Source: Pseudo-nitzschia pungens
Taxonomy: Eukaryota; Bacillariophyta; Bacillariophyceae; Bacillariales; Bacillariaceae
Reading direction: 5' to 3'
NCBI GenBank assembly: GCA_037355855.1
Contig: CM074764.1
Span: forward strand, 4,843,664 to 4,907,663
DNA: 64,000 nucleotides
Notes under the pieces: generated by a model
What the model saw: only the letters and a program-made list of their open reading frames with translations
What the model was told of the DNA's origin: nothing
Databases searched by the model: none
Translations under genes and position numbers: made by a program
Shown: positions 48,229 through 58,927 of the stretch, in pieces
Numbering within the stretch: position 1 is the stretch's first letter
How the letters are laid out: every line of letters begins with the position of its first letter

Positions 48229-48399
48229 TTATTCGCTTTCATCTACATATACACTATATACAAAACTTGTTGGTTTTCCTCGTAACATTGATTTAGCTAA
48301 TGAGAACGATTTTTGTGCTGCTACAGCACCTTTTCGTTTCCAATTGGCTTTACGAGCATTTTTTTTTGCTTTCGATGTTCTTTTTTTAGGTACAGCCAT
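48229..48399 (-). CDS. rpl32: Ribosomal protein L32
   Basis: A 56-residue basic protein [20 protein letters not shown], followed by [19 protein letters not shown], typical of plastid L32. Large subunit. trnL(UAG) follows at a distance of 67 nt, the widely conserved rpl32-trnL order. Confidence 0.96.
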   Translation of the reverse strand: MAVPKKRTSKAKKNARKANWKRKGAVAAQKSFSLAKSMLRGKPTSFVYSVYVDESE

Positions 48400-48478
48400 T
48401 ATTATTTTTTATATGAATATACTTTTAACAATCTTATACTAATTTGTTTTAAAAGTCAAGTATTAATAGTAATAGTTT

Positions 48479-48554
48479 TTGAAATAATAAATCACGACTT
48501 TGAAATAAAAAATAACGTTATTTTTTATTTCAAAGTCGTGATTTATTATTTCAA
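48479..48554. repeat. 76-bp perfect palindrome after clpC
   Basis: A 38-bp arm (48479-48516) is followed with no spacer by its exact complement (48517-48554), centred on AACGTT. It lies 20 nt beyond the clpC stop and 80 nt before the rpl32 start, so it may end the clpC transcript, but its length and absence of loop are unusual among the hairpins here. Confidence 0.85.
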
Positions 48555-48574
48555 GTTTTTATAGTTAATTTTAA

Positions 48575-51430
48575 CTACTCTTCATCTATTTTTTTTCTAG
48601 AGCCAAAAATACCACCCTTGTCTTCACCTTCTGCTCTTGGAATTTTAAATTTTCTTGCTTTTTTGTCCTGTGAGCGTTTCTCTTTTCGTTCGTTATACTT
48701 TCTTTTAGCTTTTTGCCATGCACTTTCTTTTTGATCATCATCTTGGTCACTAGATGGATTAATTGAATCTGATGATTTATCAGTAGGTGCATCTGTTAAA
48801 GCATTGCTAGCATTAGTTACAGCTCCTTCTGAACCACCTTCTTCGAAGAAACGACGATCGACGTTATCAAAATTGATTTCTACTTCCAATTCATTTGTAT
48901 AAGTTAAAATACTATCTTCTACTCGTTTACGACGAACAATAATTTTAGTATTTGGGAATAGAGTTTGCGATAAACATTGTTCTGCTAACGTATCTTCTAA
49001 ATATTTAGAGATCGAACGTCGTAATGGTCTAGCCCCATAAAGTGGGTCATAACCTTCATCAGTTAAAAAGGCTTGAACCGGGAATGTAACTACTAATTCT
49101 AATTCTTTATCTGCTAATCGTGTTTTAATTTGGTTAATCATTAATCCACAAATTCTCCAAAGATCAAGACGTGTTAAATGGTTGAATACAATAATCTCAT
49201 CAATACGGTTTAAGAATTCTGGACGGAAGAAATTTTTAAGTTCTTCATGTACTAATGATTTAATACGCCCAAAAACTTTTGGATCTGTAGCAGGTTCCGG
49301 TCTTGGTTCCCACCCTAAAACAGCATCAGGAGTTACTTTAAACTTTCTATCATCACCTTGTTGTAATTTGGTTTTAATTCCACTTTCACGTTCAATAATC
49401 TTAGATCCTAAATTCGTTGTCATGATAATTAAGGTATTTGTAAAATCTACAACACGACCTTTTGAATCAGATAAACGACCATCATCTAAAATTTGTAATA
49501 ATAAATTGAAAACATCCGGATGAGCTTTTTCAACCTCATCAAATAATACTACAGTATATGGAGTTGAACGAACAGCTTCTGTTAATAAACCACCTTCGTT
49601 ATAACCTACATAACCTGGAGGTGAACCAATTAATTTAGCTACCGTATGTTTTTCCATAAATTCAGACATATCTAATCGAATCATATCTGTACTAAACATG
49701 TAGTCTGATAATGCTTTTGTTAATTCCGTTTTTCCAACACCCGTTGGTCCCGCAAAGATAAAACTTGCAATTGGACGATTTGGATCATTTAAGCCTACTC
49801 GGGCACGACGAACCGCTTTGGAAACTGACGTTACGGCATGATCTTGACCAATAAGTCGTTTATGAAGCTCTTCTTCCATTTTCATTAATCGTTCTGATTC
49901 AGAACCTGTAAGTTTATTTACGGGAACCCCAGTCCAATTTGAAATTACATTTGCAATGTCATTTTCATTAACAATGTCGATATCTTCTCTCACAATGCCT
50001 AATCGTTTTTTCTGAGCTGCTGCTGATTTTTTCATGATACGAATATGTGTTCGCACTTCGATTTCATGATCTACCAACTGTCTTGCGGCATCAAAATCAT
50101 GATCTTTAACACACTCTTCTTTATCTTTTAGTGTATCTTGTAATTCTGTTAATAAGATTTGTAAACCTTTTGGTAATCGTCTATTTTCTAATCGAACACG
50201 AGCTGCTGCTTCATCGATAACATCAATTGCTTTATCTGGTAAGAAACGATCTGCAATATATTTATTTGAAAGAATAGCTGCTTGTTCTAACGCTTTATCA
50301 TGATAGCTTAATGCATGATGTTGTTCAAATTTGGATCTTAAACCACGTAAGATTTCAATTGTTGTACCAACACTTGGCTCATCTACACGAACAGGTTGGA
50401 AACGACGTTCTAAAGCTGCATCACGCTCAATATATTTACGATATTCTTCGTTTGTAGTTGCTCCAATACAACGGAATTTACCACGTGCTAAAGCTGGTTT
50501 TAAAATGTTTGCAGCATCTACAGCGCCTTCGGCTGCACCAGCTCCAACTAATGTATGAATTTCATCAATAACTACAATAACTGAACGCTCATTTTGCGCC
50601 TCTTCAACAATTCGTTTTAAACGTTCTTCAAATTCACCACGATATTTAGTACCAGCTAAAATTGAGCCTAAATCTAACGCCATGATAATACTGCCATCTA
50701 AGAAGTTTGGCCCTTTTTCTGTTAAAATTAATTGCGCTAATCCTTCTGCAACTGCAGTTTTACCAACCCCAGGTTCACCGATTAAAACTGGATTGTTTTT
50801 TCTTCGACGAGCTAGAGTTGCAATTACATTATCAATTTCTTGTTCTCGTCCAATAACTGGATCTAACTCGCCATCCACTGCTTCTTTACTAATATTTTCA
50901 GCATACTCATCCAATGTTGGAGTTTGACTACCACGTCTCTCACGTTCTAATAAGTATTTTTCAGCTTGTGATAATGGACGTAGCATTTCCTCTTGCGTTT
51001 CTTCAATATAGGCTAAAACTAAATTTCTTAGATTAGGAAGATTAACACGCATTTTGTCCAATGTGCGTCGTGCAACACCATCAGGTTCAGCAATAAGAGC
51101 TAATAAGATGTGTTCCGTACCAACAAAATTTTGTCCTAAATCTTTTCCTTCATGAACCGCCATTTCTAGAACACGTTTTGCTCTTGGTGTAAAAGGAATT
51201 TCAGAAGCAACAAATCCTGTACCACGTCCAATATACAATTCAATTTCTTTTCTAGTTTTTTTTAAAGTAACTTTTATCTTTTTTAAAGCTCGAGCACCAA
51301 TACCATGTCGTTGACCAATTACCCCTAATAAAAGTTGTTCAGTTCCAACAAAGTTATGGCCCATTCGTCGTGCTTCTTCTTGCGATAACATGATAACTTT
51401 AATCGCACCTTCAGTAAATTTTTCAAACAT
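48575..51430 (-). CDS. clpC: ATP-dependent Clp protease ATPase / Hsp100 chaperone ClpC
   Basis: A 951-residue protein. N-terminal double Clp repeat (about 1-150; [14 protein letters not shown] and [14 protein letters not shown]), AAA-1 with Walker A GEPGVGKT, a UVR-like middle segment, AAA-2 with Walker A GPTGVGKT and a C-terminal D2 domain. It unfolds stromal proteins for ClpP and acts in import. It is longer than a typical ClpC of about 840 residues: an insertion (around [20 protein letters not shown]) in AAA-2 and a charged tail of about 90 residues (S/D-rich then K/R-rich, ending RKKIDEE). The usual ClpP-binding loop is therefore internal. Confidence 0.96.
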   Translation of the reverse strand: MFEKFTEGAIKVIMLSQEEARRMGHNFVGTEQLLLGVIGQRHGIGARALKKIKVTLKKTRKEIELYIGRGTGFVASEIPFTPRAKRVLEMAVHEGKDLGQNFVGTEHILLALIAEPDGVARRTLDKMRVNLPNLRNLVLAYIEETQEEMLRPLSQAEKYLLERERRGSQTPTLDEYAENISKEAVDGELDPVIGREQEIDNVIATLARRRKNNPVLIGEPGVGKTAVAEGLAQLILTEKGPNFLDGSIIMALDLGSILAGTKYRGEFEERLKRIVEEAQNERSVIVVIDEIHTLVGAGAAEGAVDAANILKPALARGKFRCIGATTNEEYRKYIERDAALERRFQPVRVDEPSVGTTIEILRGLRSKFEQHHALSYHDKALEQAAILSNKYIADRFLPDKAIDVIDEAAARVRLENRRLPKGLQILLTELQDTLKDKEECVKDHDFDAARQLVDHEIEVRTHIRIMKKSAAAQKKRLGIVREDIDIVNENDIANVISNWTGVPVNKLTGSESERLMKMEEELHKRLIGQDHAVTSVSKAVRRARVGLNDPNRPIASFIFAGPTGVGKTELTKALSDYMFSTDMIRLDMSEFMEKHTVAKLIGSPPGYVGYNEGGLLTEAVRSTPYTVVLFDEVEKAHPDVFNLLLQILDDGRLSDSKGRVVDFTNTLIIMTTNLGSKIIERESGIKTKLQQGDDRKFKVTPDAVLGWEPRPEPATDPKVFGRIKSLVHEELKNFFRPEFLNRIDEIIVFNHLTRLDLWRICGLMINQIKTRLADKELELVVTFPVQAFLTDEGYDPLYGARPLRRSISKYLEDTLAEQCLSQTLFPNTKIIVRRKRVEDSILTYTNELEVEINFDNVDRRFFEEGGSEGAVTNASNALTDAPTDKSSDSINPSSDQDDDQKESAWQKAKRKYNERKEKRSQDKKARKFKIPRAEGEDKGGIFGSRKKIDEE

Positions 51431-51557
51431 AATAATTAATTAGTTGTAGTTATTTAAAAATCTGCGTTAGTTTCTATTCACTTATTTATTATACTACTGA
51501 CTTAATTAATTAAGGGTGAGTCAGTCTTACCACCCATTAGTTATTATACATAAATTC

Positions 51558-52367
51558 TTATAATAATGTACTAATATTAGTAAGTGGAGAGCTTGCAGTT
51601 GCATAATGTTTTTTCTCCATTCGACCGGCTAAATAAGTTAAGCGTCCGGCTTTGACTCCTAAATTCATAGCGTAAGCCATTTGCGCTGGATTTTTAGCTT
51701 GCGCAACGGCCGTATTTAATAAAACTCCATCAACGCCTAACTCCATTGCCATGGTTGCTTCACTAGTTGTTCCTATTCCAGCATCAACAATTACTGGAAC
51801 TTGGGCATTTTCAACAATAATTTTAATGTTTGTCAAATTTGCTAAACCTTGTCCGGAGCCAATAGGAGAACCTAATGGCATCACAGTCGCACACCCTAAA
51901 TCTTCTAAGTGTAATGCCAACATAGGATCAGCATTAATATAAGGTAATACAGTAAAACCTTTTTTTATTAAAAATTCAGCAGCTTTTAAAGTTCCAATTG
52001 GATCGGGTAGTAAATATTTTGGATCTGAAATTACTTCTAATTTGACAAAAAAATTATCTTCTTGCCCAAGGCGGCAAGCTAATTCGTGCCCTAAAAAGGC
52101 CATTCGAATAGCTTCATCTGCTGTTTGGGAGCCTGCTGTATTTGGTAATAACCAATGTTTATTCCAATCTAAATGATTTAAAAAGTTCGTTGTATCATGT
52201 TTTAAATTTGTTGGTAAGCGTCGAATCGCTACAGTCACAATTTCACATTCACTACTAGAAATACTATCAATCCCATCTTTTGTTGTTTTGTATTTCCCAG
52301 TTCCTAACATTAATCTTGATGTAAAGGTCTTGTCGCCAATCTTTAATTTATCAGAGTTATTTATCAT
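51558..52367 (-). CDS. thiG: Thiazole synthase ThiG
   Basis: A 269-residue TIM-barrel enzyme. It begins with [18 protein letters not shown], has [20 protein letters not shown] and [20 protein letters not shown], the conserved phosphate-binding loops, and [13 protein letters not shown]. It forms the thiazole ring of thiamine using sulfur carried by ThiS, whose gene is at 55425. The conserved Schiff-base lysine is expected in the KLEVISD segment. Confidence 0.95.
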   Translation of the reverse strand: MINNSDKLKIGDKTFTSRLMLGTGKYKTTKDGIDSISSSECEIVTVAIRRLPTNLKHDTTNFLNHLDWNKHWLLPNTAGSQTADEAIRMAFLGHELACRLGQEDNFFVKLEVISDPKYLLPDPIGTLKAAEFLIKKGFTVLPYINADPMLALHLEDLGCATVMPLGSPIGSGQGLANLTNIKIIVENAQVPVIVDAGIGTTSEATMAMELGVDGVLLNTAVAQAKNPAQMAYAMNLGVKAGRLTYLAGRMEKKHYATASSPLTNISTLL

Positions 52368-52386
52368 AGAATATTTAGTTTTTTTA

Positions 52387-52458
52387 CTCCCCAGGTAGGA
52401 CTTGAACCTACGGCCAATCGGTTAACAGCCGATTGCTCTACCACTGAGCTACTGAGGA
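52387..52458 (-). tRNA. trnN(GUU): tRNA-Asn (GUU)
   Basis: A 72-nt cloverleaf; acceptor TCCTCAG/CTGGGGA with one G-U pair, anticodon loop CTGTTAA (GUU), T-loop TTCAAGT. Confidence 0.95.
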
Positions 52459-52601
52459 CAGTACACATACCTGAGTATGATGTTAAAAGTATAACATATA
52501 ATATTTCAGATTACAACAATTTATTTAAGGTAAAATTCCCATGTTGCCTCAATAAACTAATTTAAATAGGTAAGTTTATTCTAATAAAAAAACCAATTGT
52601 A

Positions 52602-52901
52602 TTAATTGGTTTCTTTATTAAAGATTAAGAATCGTAAAACATGTGAATCTAATTTTAAAGTATTAGCAAAATTGTTGATATATTTTGGCATACTTGAGAA
52701 ATTCAATTGAATATAATTTCCTTTTGTTTTATTAACAATTGAATAAGCCAAATTATGTTTTCCACGTGAAATTACAGAAATATCCGATACGTTAAACTTT
52801 CGTAAATTTTTGGCATAATTAAATACCCACGTTTTTAGTTCACTGTCATTAAATTCTTCTGTTAAAAGAATCATTATCTCATAGTCTCTTTGCACTGCCA
52901 T
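52602..52901 (-). CDS. rps6: Ribosomal protein S6
   Basis: A 99-residue protein with the S6 pattern RDYEIMILL at the N-terminus, GKHNLAYSIVNKTKGNYIQL in the middle and LDSHVLRFLIFNKE at the end. Small subunit, ferredoxin-like fold. It diverges from ccsA across about 165 nt. Confidence 0.93.
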   Translation of the reverse strand: MAVQRDYEIMILLTEEFNDSELKTWVFNYAKNLRKFNVSDISVISRGKHNLAYSIVNKTKGNYIQLNFSSMPKYINNFANTLKLDSHVLRFLIFNKETN

Positions 52902-53066
52902 ACAATAATAATTTTAATTAAAAGTAAATTGATAATAACGTCATACCGAAATGAATGTCAACGTAAATTCTTAGATATGTTTATACTTCAATATAATTTG
53001 ATCATTTTTGGTACAATAATAAAGCGTATTACAATTTACACAAAAAAATTTTATTGGAGAAATTTC

Positions 53067-54020
53067 ATGGATTGGAATGAAATTCAAAACGCGTTATCAA
53101 ATGCTGTTTTTGCTATTTTACTTTTTGCAATGGTAATTTATTGGGTTAATTTATTATTCTTTAATGATAAATCTTCTTTATCGACAGTAGGTCGAATCAG
53201 TACAAGTCTTGCTACTGTGTCTCTATTTTTTATTCTTTGCTCTCGTTGGATCGTAGCGGGTTATTTCCCATTAAGTAATTTATATGAATCTTTACTTTTT
53301 TTAACATGGATCTTATTAGCGGTTTATTTGTATATTGAAACAAAAACAAGTAGTCGGTTAATTGGTGCTATCGTTATTCCAATTACATTATTAATTAGTG
53401 GATTTGCGAATTTAACACTTTCACCCGAAATGCAGAAATCTAGCCCTTTAGTTCCGGCCTTACAATCTAATTGGTTGATGATGCATGTAAGTATGATGTT
53501 ATTAAGTTATGGAACACTAATTATGGGTTCTCTTCTATGTATCTTATTTTTAGTAATTTCTGGCTATAAAGAGATCGATTTAAAATCAATAGATAACTCT
53601 TCATCAGGGTTTTATAATGTTATGTTAGATTATTATGAAGCCAAATTAATTTCTTCATCTTCTGAAGTTGCCGACTCTGAAGTTTCAGACTTTGGGAAAT
53701 TAAAATTATTACAGAGTATTGATAACTGGAGTTATCGTATTATTGGATTAGGTTTTCCATTTTTAACAATTGGCATTATCTCTGGTGGTGTTTGGGCAAA
53801 TGAAGCTTGGGGTTCTTACTGGAGTTGGGATCCCAAAGAAACATGGGCATTAATTACATGGTTAGTATTTGCTACTTATCTTCATGCACGTATTACAAAA
53901 GGATGGGAAGGAAAAAAAACAGCAATTTTAGGTGGTTTAGGATTCTTCGTAATTTGGATTTGTTATTTAGGAGTGAATTTCTTAGGAAAAGGCTTACATA
54001 GTTATGGGTGGGTTTCATAA
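53067..54020 (+). CDS. ccsA: Cytochrome c biogenesis protein CcsA (Ycf5)
   Basis: A 317-residue polytopic membrane protein. The open frame extends 59 codons upstream, but the hydrophobic CcsA N-terminus starts at 53067 (MDWNEIQNALSNAVFAILLF) after a GGAGA box. The haem-handling tryptophan-rich motif WGSYWSWDPKETWALITWLV (WWD domain) and flanking histidines are present. Partner of Ccs1 in haem attachment to lumenal c-type cytochromes. Confidence 0.95.
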   Translation: MDWNEIQNALSNAVFAILLFAMVIYWVNLLFFNDKSSLSTVGRISTSLATVSLFFILCSRWIVAGYFPLSNLYESLLFLTWILLAVYLYIETKTSSRLIGAIVIPITLLISGFANLTLSPEMQKSSPLVPALQSNWLMMHVSMMLLSYGTLIMGSLLCILFLVISGYKEIDLKSIDNSSSGFYNVMLDYYEAKLISSSSEVADSEVSDFGKLKLLQSIDNWSYRIIGLGFPFLTIGIISGGVWANEAWGSYWSWDPKETWALITWLVFATYLHARITKGWEGKKTAILGGLGFFVIWICYLGVNFLGKGLHSYGWVS

Positions 54021-54049
54021 ACAATTTGAAACGGTTTCGCAACCTATAG

Positions 54050-54085
54050 AATTTTTAACTTTTAAGTATCTCTAAGTTAAAAATT
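54050..54085 (+). terminator. ccsA 3' hairpin
   Basis: Perfect 12-bp inverted repeat (54050-54061 with 54074-54085), 12-nt loop, 29 nt after the ccsA stop. Confidence 0.6.
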
Positions 54086-54179
54086 TGTTGCAAAAAGATG
54101 ATATTTTCCTAATAATCTTTTGTGACAAAACCACTCTATGATAATTCTAGCCAATAATTCGAATCTACTTTTTATTTAT

Positions 54180-54203
54180 TAGTTTTAGAGTATTCTAAAA
54201 CTA
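54180..54203. repeat. Small hairpin in ccsA-rps16 spacer
   Basis: Perfect 10-bp stem (54180-54189 with 54194-54203) with a GTAT loop. Confidence 0.5.
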
Positions 54204-54285
54204 CTGTTAATTGAAATAATTTTCTTAATATTTAAATGGACATAAATTCGATCTCTTATTAAGAATCTAGTACTAACATTTTAAC

Positions 54286-54317
54286 AAATTATGTTAATTT
54301 TATAATTAACATAATTT
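54286..54317 (-). terminator. rps4-rps16 3' hairpin
   Basis: Perfect 14-bp inverted repeat (54286-54299 with 54304-54317), TTAT loop, 14 nt after the rps16 stop. Confidence 0.65.
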
Positions 54318-54331
54318 TTTATTTGGAGTTC

Positions 54332-54565
54332 TTATACAATTTCTGCTTTTTTTAATAAATTAAAAACCGTTTCTGTCGGTTGTACTCCATAGCTTAGCCA
54401 TTTTTCAATTTTTGGAATATCAAAATGACTTTTTTTTGATATTGGATCATAATAACCCACTTCTTCTACTGGTCGACCATCTCTACGAGTGCTACTTTCC
54501 ATAACCACTAATCGATATGATGGTGCACGTTTTCGGCCAATTCGTTTTAATCGTAATTTTAACAT
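54332..54565 (-). CDS. rps16: Ribosomal protein S16
   Basis: A 77-residue protein starting MLKLRLKRIGRKRAPSYRLV with RRDGRPVEEVGYYDPISKK, diagnostic of S16. Small subunit. No intron, unlike land plants. Lies 35 nt after rps4 on the same strand. Confidence 0.97.
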   Translation of the reverse strand: MLKLRLKRIGRKRAPSYRLVVMESSTRRDGRPVEEVGYYDPISKKSHFDIPKIEKWLSYGVQPTETVFNLLKKAEIV

Positions 54566-54600
54566 AGTAATAAATAGATAATATATAACAATTTAGGGTC

Positions 54601-55224
54601 TTAGCGTCGAGAATAATACTCAACTACAAGTAATTCATTTAATTGTAATTGAACGTCATCGCGATCACAATAATCTAAAACAGTTGCTTCTAATTTTGCA
54701 TCATTAAACTCTAAATTAGATGGAATCTCATTACGTTGATTTGCTTTTAAATTATTAGTAACAAGATTTTTTGAAATACTTCTTTCTTTTACACTAATTA
54801 CATCATTTAATCGACATTGGAAACTTGGAATACTAATTACTTTATTGTTTACAGTAATATGACCATGATTCACTAATTGACGAGCTTGGGCAATACTTTT
54901 TGCAAATCCTAATGTAAAACAAAGTGTATCTAATCTCATTTCTAATAATTGAAGTAAAATTAAACCGGTTACACCTTTTCTTCTACGGGCTTCTTTGACA
55001 TAACGGAATAATTGCTTTTCAGTTAATCCGTAATTAAATTTAAGTTTTTGTTTTTCATTTAAACGAATACCGTATTCTGTCGTTTTTTGCCCACCCATAT
55101 CAGAAGCTTTAGCTTTTCCAGGAGGTTGTTCTTTAATTGATTTTTTCGTTGTCAAACCTGGTAAGCTAACGTCTTTACCAAAACGTCTAACAAGTCTTAA
55201 TCGGGGTCCGCGATAACGTGACAT
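54601..55224 (-). CDS. rps4: Ribosomal protein S4
   Basis: A 207-residue protein. N-terminus [20 protein letters not shown], then the S4 RNA-binding fold with [20 protein letters not shown] and [20 protein letters not shown]. Primary 16S rRNA-binding protein. Coupled to rps16 downstream. Confidence 0.98.
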   Translation of the reverse strand: MSRYRGPRLRLVRRFGKDVSLPGLTTKKSIKEQPPGKAKASDMGGQKTTEYGIRLNEKQKLKFNYGLTEKQLFRYVKEARRRKGVTGLILLQLLEMRLDTLCFTLGFAKSIAQARQLVNHGHITVNNKVISIPSFQCRLNDVISVKERSISKNLVTNNLKANQRNEIPSNLEFNDAKLEATVLDYCDRDDVQLQLNELLVVEYYSRR

Positions 55225-55284
55225 AAATTAATTTTAGTGATAAATAATCTTTTGTAAATTCTGAAATCTTTTTGAATCAATAAG

Positions 55285-55358
55285 GGCGAGTGACCGGACT
55301 TGAACCGGCGAATGGCGGAATCACAACCCGCTGCCTTAACCACTTGGCCACACCCGCC
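55285..55358 (-). tRNA. trnH(GUG): tRNA-His (GUG)
   Basis: A 74-nt cloverleaf with an encoded G at position -1 opposite C73, acceptor GCGGGTG/CACTCGC, anticodon loop TTGTGAT (GUG). Confidence 0.95.
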
Positions 55359-55424
55359 ATATTGTCTTGACTCATAGTTTAACAGTTTTTATAATTCAAT
55401 GTCTAGGAAATATAACAAAAATTT

Positions 55425-55637
55425 ATGACACGAGTTAAAAAATTTTTACTTAATAACGAAAAATATGTAACAAATAGCAATATTAGTTTGTATGATCTCA
55501 TTAAGTACTTCGATTATAATGAAAGTCTTTTGGTATTAGAATATAATCAGGTTATTTTTAATAAAACTTATTGGAAAAATACTTTTATTCAAGATTTAGA
55601 TGAAATTGAAATTGTTACTATTGTAGGAGGTGGGTAA
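55425..55637 (+). CDS. thiS: Sulfur carrier protein ThiS
   Basis: A 70-residue ubiquitin-like protein ending IEIVTIVGGG; the terminal glycines are the site of thiocarboxylate formation. It begins MTRVKKFLLNNEKYVTNSNI. ThiS donates sulfur to ThiG in thiamine-thiazole synthesis; thiG is at 51558. Its last codons lie in the ascending arm of a 15-bp hairpin. Confidence 0.9.
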   Translation: MTRVKKFLLNNEKYVTNSNISLYDLIKYFDYNESLLVLEYNQVIFNKTYWKNTFIQDLDEIEIVTIVGGG

Positions 55638-55665
55638 TTTTATTAATTTTAATAAAATTACCCAC
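55630..55665. terminator. thiS 3' hairpin overlapping the stop codon
   Basis: Perfect 15-bp inverted repeat (55630-55644 with 55651-55665), 6-nt loop. The left arm includes the last Gly codons and the TAA (55635-55637) of thiS. It lies between convergent thiS and psb28 and could serve either strand. Confidence 0.65.
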
Positions 55666-55741
55666 TCTTCTTTTCTTAGTTAAATTTGAAAGAGGCAAAA
55701 TACCATCAATATTCTTAAAAAAATTTTTTGAGTAATTAGCC

Positions 55742-56089
55742 TTAATTCGCTTTCGTAAATACTAAACCATTTGTTTCACCATAGCGTTCCATAAATCTAA
55801 TGAATCTATCCCATGCTTCTGGACTTTTCATAATATAAATCGATTCAATTGCTTCGGGTTTTCCATTAATAAATTTTGCATTTACATTTCGCGTTTCTAA
55901 GATACCTTCCTCATCAATTAAGTACATTCCTGTAATTTCCCCTTCTTTTGTCATTCGTTTATCTAAAATATTTGGATTTTTAAAAACAAAAGTCGCCGTC
56001 CCTGTACTTCCATCTCGAGATCTAGTTAAACGAACATCGGGTAGTACTTTTTCACTTAAACCTCGTATAAATTCAATTTTAGCTTCCAT
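55742..56089 (-). CDS. psb28: Photosystem II assembly protein Psb28
   Basis: A 115-residue soluble protein with [33 protein letters not shown] and [14 protein letters not shown], diagnostic of Psb28 (PsbW-like in old nomenclature). It binds the cytosolic/stromal face of CP47 in PSII assembly intermediates. Confidence 0.96.
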   Translation of the reverse strand: MEAKIEFIRGLSEKVLPDVRLTRSRDGSTGTATFVFKNPNILDKRMTKEGEITGMYLIDEEGILETRNVNAKFINGKPEAIESIYIMKSPEAWDRFIRFMERYGETNGLVFTKAN

Positions 56090-56200
56090 ATTTTGACCTT
56101 ATGTTACTATTGATACAATAGTTTATTATGCAATTTATTTGCTATTTAAAGATAATTTTTTACAACTGCGAAATGACAAATTGCATATAAACTTTTCAAA

Positions 56201-56272
56201 CTGGGATGGCAGGATTCGAACCTACGAATGGCGGAGTCAAAGTCCGCAGCCTTACCACTTGGCGACACCCCA
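56201..56272 (-). tRNA. trnQ(UUG): tRNA-Gln (UUG)
   Basis: A 72-nt cloverleaf; acceptor TGGGGTG/CATCCCA with a G-U pair, anticodon loop CTTTGAC (UUG), T-loop TTCGAAT. Confidence 0.95.
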
Positions 56273-56302
56273 AATATTTATTGAATCATAAAGTTATTAA
56301 AT

Positions 56303-56376
56303 TGGGCAAGAAGGGATTCGAACCCCTGACACCGTAGGTCGTAACCACGTGCTCTAGTCCACTGAGCTACAAGCCC
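56303..56376 (-). tRNA. trnR(ACG): tRNA-Arg (ACG)
   Basis: A 74-nt cloverleaf with anticodon loop TTACGAC (ACG; the A is normally edited to inosine) and T-loop TTCGAAT. Acceptor arms GGGCTTG and CTTGCCC leave two T-T oppositions at pairs 5 and 6; as I recall, other plastid trnR(ACG) genes show the same. Confidence 0.93.
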
Positions 56377-56542
56377 AAAATATACTTTGTAATAGTAATG
56401 ATACTACATTTGTACTAATTAAGTAAAGTAAAAAAATGAAGAGAATCATCCTTTAGACTTGCATAAGTTCTACTTATTCAATTAAAGTAATATTTCAGAT
56501 ATTTTCTATAAATAATGACAATAAATTTTGTAAGAATCGAAC

Positions 56543-58138
56543 ATGGCTAAAAAAATTTTATATCAAGATAATGCACGACGCGCTTTAGAACGAGGAATGG
56601 AAATAATGGTAGAAGCTGTTTCTGTAACATTAGGTCCAAAAGGTCGAAATGTGGTATTAGAAAAAGCTTATGGATCACCACAAATTGTGAATGATGGTGT
56701 TACCATTGCCAAAGAAATTAATTTAACAGATCATATTGAAAATACAGGTGTTTCATTAATCCGACAAGCTGCTTCTAAAACAAATGATGTTGCAGGTGAT
56801 GGGACTACTACTGCTACTGTTTTAGCATATGCAATGGTAAAAGAAGGATTAAAAAACGTAGCTGCTGGAGCTAATCCAATTGCAATTAAACTTGGTATGG
56901 AAAAAGCAACACAATATTTAGTTACGCAAATTAACGAATTTGCTCAACCTGTGGAAGATATTCAATCTATCCAACACGTTGCTTCTATTTCAGCCGGAAA
57001 TGATGAAGTGATTGGATCACTTATTGCGAATGCATTAGCAAAAGTTGGAAAAGAAGGTATTATCTCGTTAGAAGAAGGAAAAGGCATTGTAACGGAACTT
57101 GAAATTACAGAAGGGATGAAATTAGAAAAAGGTTTTATTTCTCCTTATTTCATTACAAATACAGATAAGATGGAAGTTTCATATGATAATCCTTATATTC
57201 TGTTAACAGATAAACGAATTACGTTAGTTCAGCAAGATTTATTACCAATTCTAGAGCAAATAACAAAAACAAAACGTCCACTTTTAATTATTGCAGAAGA
57301 TGTGGAAAAAGAAGCCTTAGCAACATTAATCCTAAATAAATTAAGGGGAATTGTGAATGTTGTAGCTATCCGAGCTCCTGGATTTGGTGAATTACGTAAA
57401 CAAATGTTAGCAGATATTGCTATTCTAACTGGAGGTACAGTTATTACTCAAGATGCGGGATTAAGTTTAGATAATATTCAACTCGATTTATTAGGACAAG
57501 CGCGTCGAATTATTGTTACTAAAGAAGGAACCACAATTGTTGCTTCAGGCCAAACTGTTGATCAAATTAAGGTTCGTTGTGAACAATTAAGAAAGCAAGC
57601 CAATATAGCTGATACAGCTTATGAAAAAGAAAAATTACAGGATCGAATTGCAAAATTATCTGGTGGGATCGCTGTTATTAAAGTTGGAGCGGTAACAGAA
57701 ACAGAAATGAAAGATAAAAAATTACGATTAGAAGATGCTATTAATGCAACTCGAGCAGCTGTTGAAGAAGGTATTGTTCCTGGTGGTGGAACAACATTAG
57801 CACATTTGTCTGAAAATCTTGCAAGTTGGGCAAAAACAAACTTAAAAGATGATGAACTTATTGGTGCAATCATTATCTCTAGAGCCATTCTAGCTCCATT
57901 AAGACGAATTGCAGAAAATGCTGGAATTAATGGTCCAGTTATCCTTGAAAAGGTTCAAGAACAGGAATTTGAAGTTGGTTATAACGCAGCGGAAAATACA
58001 TTTGTAAATATGTATGAAGAAGGTGTTGTTGATCCAGCAAAAGTAACACGTTCAGGCTTACAAAATGCAACATCAATTGCTAGTATGATTTTAACAACTG
58101 AATGTATTATTGTTGATGATGTACCAGCGATTGCTTAA
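56543..58138 (+). CDS. groEL: 60-kDa chaperonin GroEL (Cpn60)
   Basis: A 531-residue chaperonin. N-terminus [23 protein letters not shown]-binding [14 protein letters not shown] and [18 protein letters not shown], intermediate [21 protein letters not shown]-terminal [18 protein letters not shown]. Folds stromal proteins, including RuBisCO. groES is not adjacent. There is no Gly-Gly-Met tail, common in plastid copies. Confidence 0.98.
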   Translation: MAKKILYQDNARRALERGMEIMVEAVSVTLGPKGRNVVLEKAYGSPQIVNDGVTIAKEINLTDHIENTGVSLIRQAASKTNDVAGDGTTTATVLAYAMVKEGLKNVAAGANPIAIKLGMEKATQYLVTQINEFAQPVEDIQSIQHVASISAGNDEVIGSLIANALAKVGKEGIISLEEGKGIVTELEITEGMKLEKGFISPYFITNTDKMEVSYDNPYILLTDKRITLVQQDLLPILEQITKTKRPLLIIAEDVEKEALATLILNKLRGIVNVVAIRAPGFGELRKQMLADIAILTGGTVITQDAGLSLDNIQLDLLGQARRIIVTKEGTTIVASGQTVDQIKVRCEQLRKQANIADTAYEKEKLQDRIAKLSGGIAVIKVGAVTETEMKDKKLRLEDAINATRAAVEEGIVPGGGTTLAHLSENLASWAKTNLKDDELIGAIIISRAILAPLRRIAENAGINGPVILEKVQEQEFEVGYNAAENTFVNMYEEGVVDPAKVTRSGLQNATSIASMILTTECIIVDDVPAIA

Positions 58139-58178
58139 ACAATTGTTAATGCCTACCGATTAATTTAGTTATTTTACA

Positions 58179-58230
58179 ATTGATGAACGAGGATTAAAAT
58201 CAGTAAATTTTTAAATCTTTGTTCATCAAT
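58179..58230 (+). terminator. groEL 3' hairpin
   Basis: A 10-bp outer stem (58179-58188 with 58221-58230) with further imperfect pairing inside (GAGGATTAAAA with TTTTAAATCTTT), 40 nt after the groEL stop. Confidence 0.5.
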
Positions 58231-58401
58231 CGTTGAAAATATTAAATAATATTTCTTTTTTTGTTTCTTATAAATACTTATAAGCTAAATAAATAAGGCC
58301 AAGACTTACTATTACGATTTAAACTTTGCAAGATATTAAATGTAATATGCTTGGATTTATAGATGTAATAAAATACTCTAAAAACTTTTCTAAGTTTATG
58401 T

Positions 58402-58653
<252 letters not shown>

Positions 58654-58762
58654 TTATCCTTTATTTTTAAAAAACTTGGTAAAAAAAGTTTATCAAACGA
58701 TTCAAGCCAAATTTTAGTGGCTGATCGAAGTTTATTCAAAATTTAATAATTAAAACGATTTA

Positions 58763-58873
58763 TTATCGTGATAATCTTTGAACTTGTTGAATAGCTAAAC
58801 GGCCAATATTATATAACGCCCACGATGCTGCGACTAATAACGGTAGAGCAATCACAAATATACGAGTATCCAT
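58763..58873 (-). CDS. psbY: Photosystem II protein Y (Ycf32)
   Basis: A 36-residue frame beginning [20 protein letters not shown] and ending [12 protein letters not shown], diagnostic of PsbY, a single-helix subunit near cytochrome b559. psaC lies downstream on the same strand. Confidence 0.94.
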   Translation of the reverse strand: MDTRIFVIALPLLVAASWALYNIGRLAIQQVQRLSR

Positions 58874-58927
58874 AAATAAAAATCCTTTATATATAATTTT
58901 AAAAATTTATAAAATAATACCTTACAA

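Larger units (their letters stand above)
54021..54331. other. Convergent spacer ccsA / rps16
   Basis: 311 nt with no gene seen. It contains three perfect stem-loops listed separately: 54050-54085, 54180-54203 and 54286-54317. Confidence 0.6.

Noticed and set aside
48313..48564. A plus-strand frame opposite rpl32 and through the palindrome
   Set aside because: Antisense shadow of rpl32 extended by the palindrome; no family match.
52890..53066. Upstream extension of the ccsA frame
   Set aside because: It overlaps the rps6 start on the other strand, lacks CcsA similarity, and a ribosome binding site precedes the ATG at 53067.
55285..56376. trnR(ACG) as a degenerate tRNA because of two acceptor mismatches
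   Set aside because: The remaining arms are sound, and I recall the same mismatches in other plastid trnR(ACG) genes.
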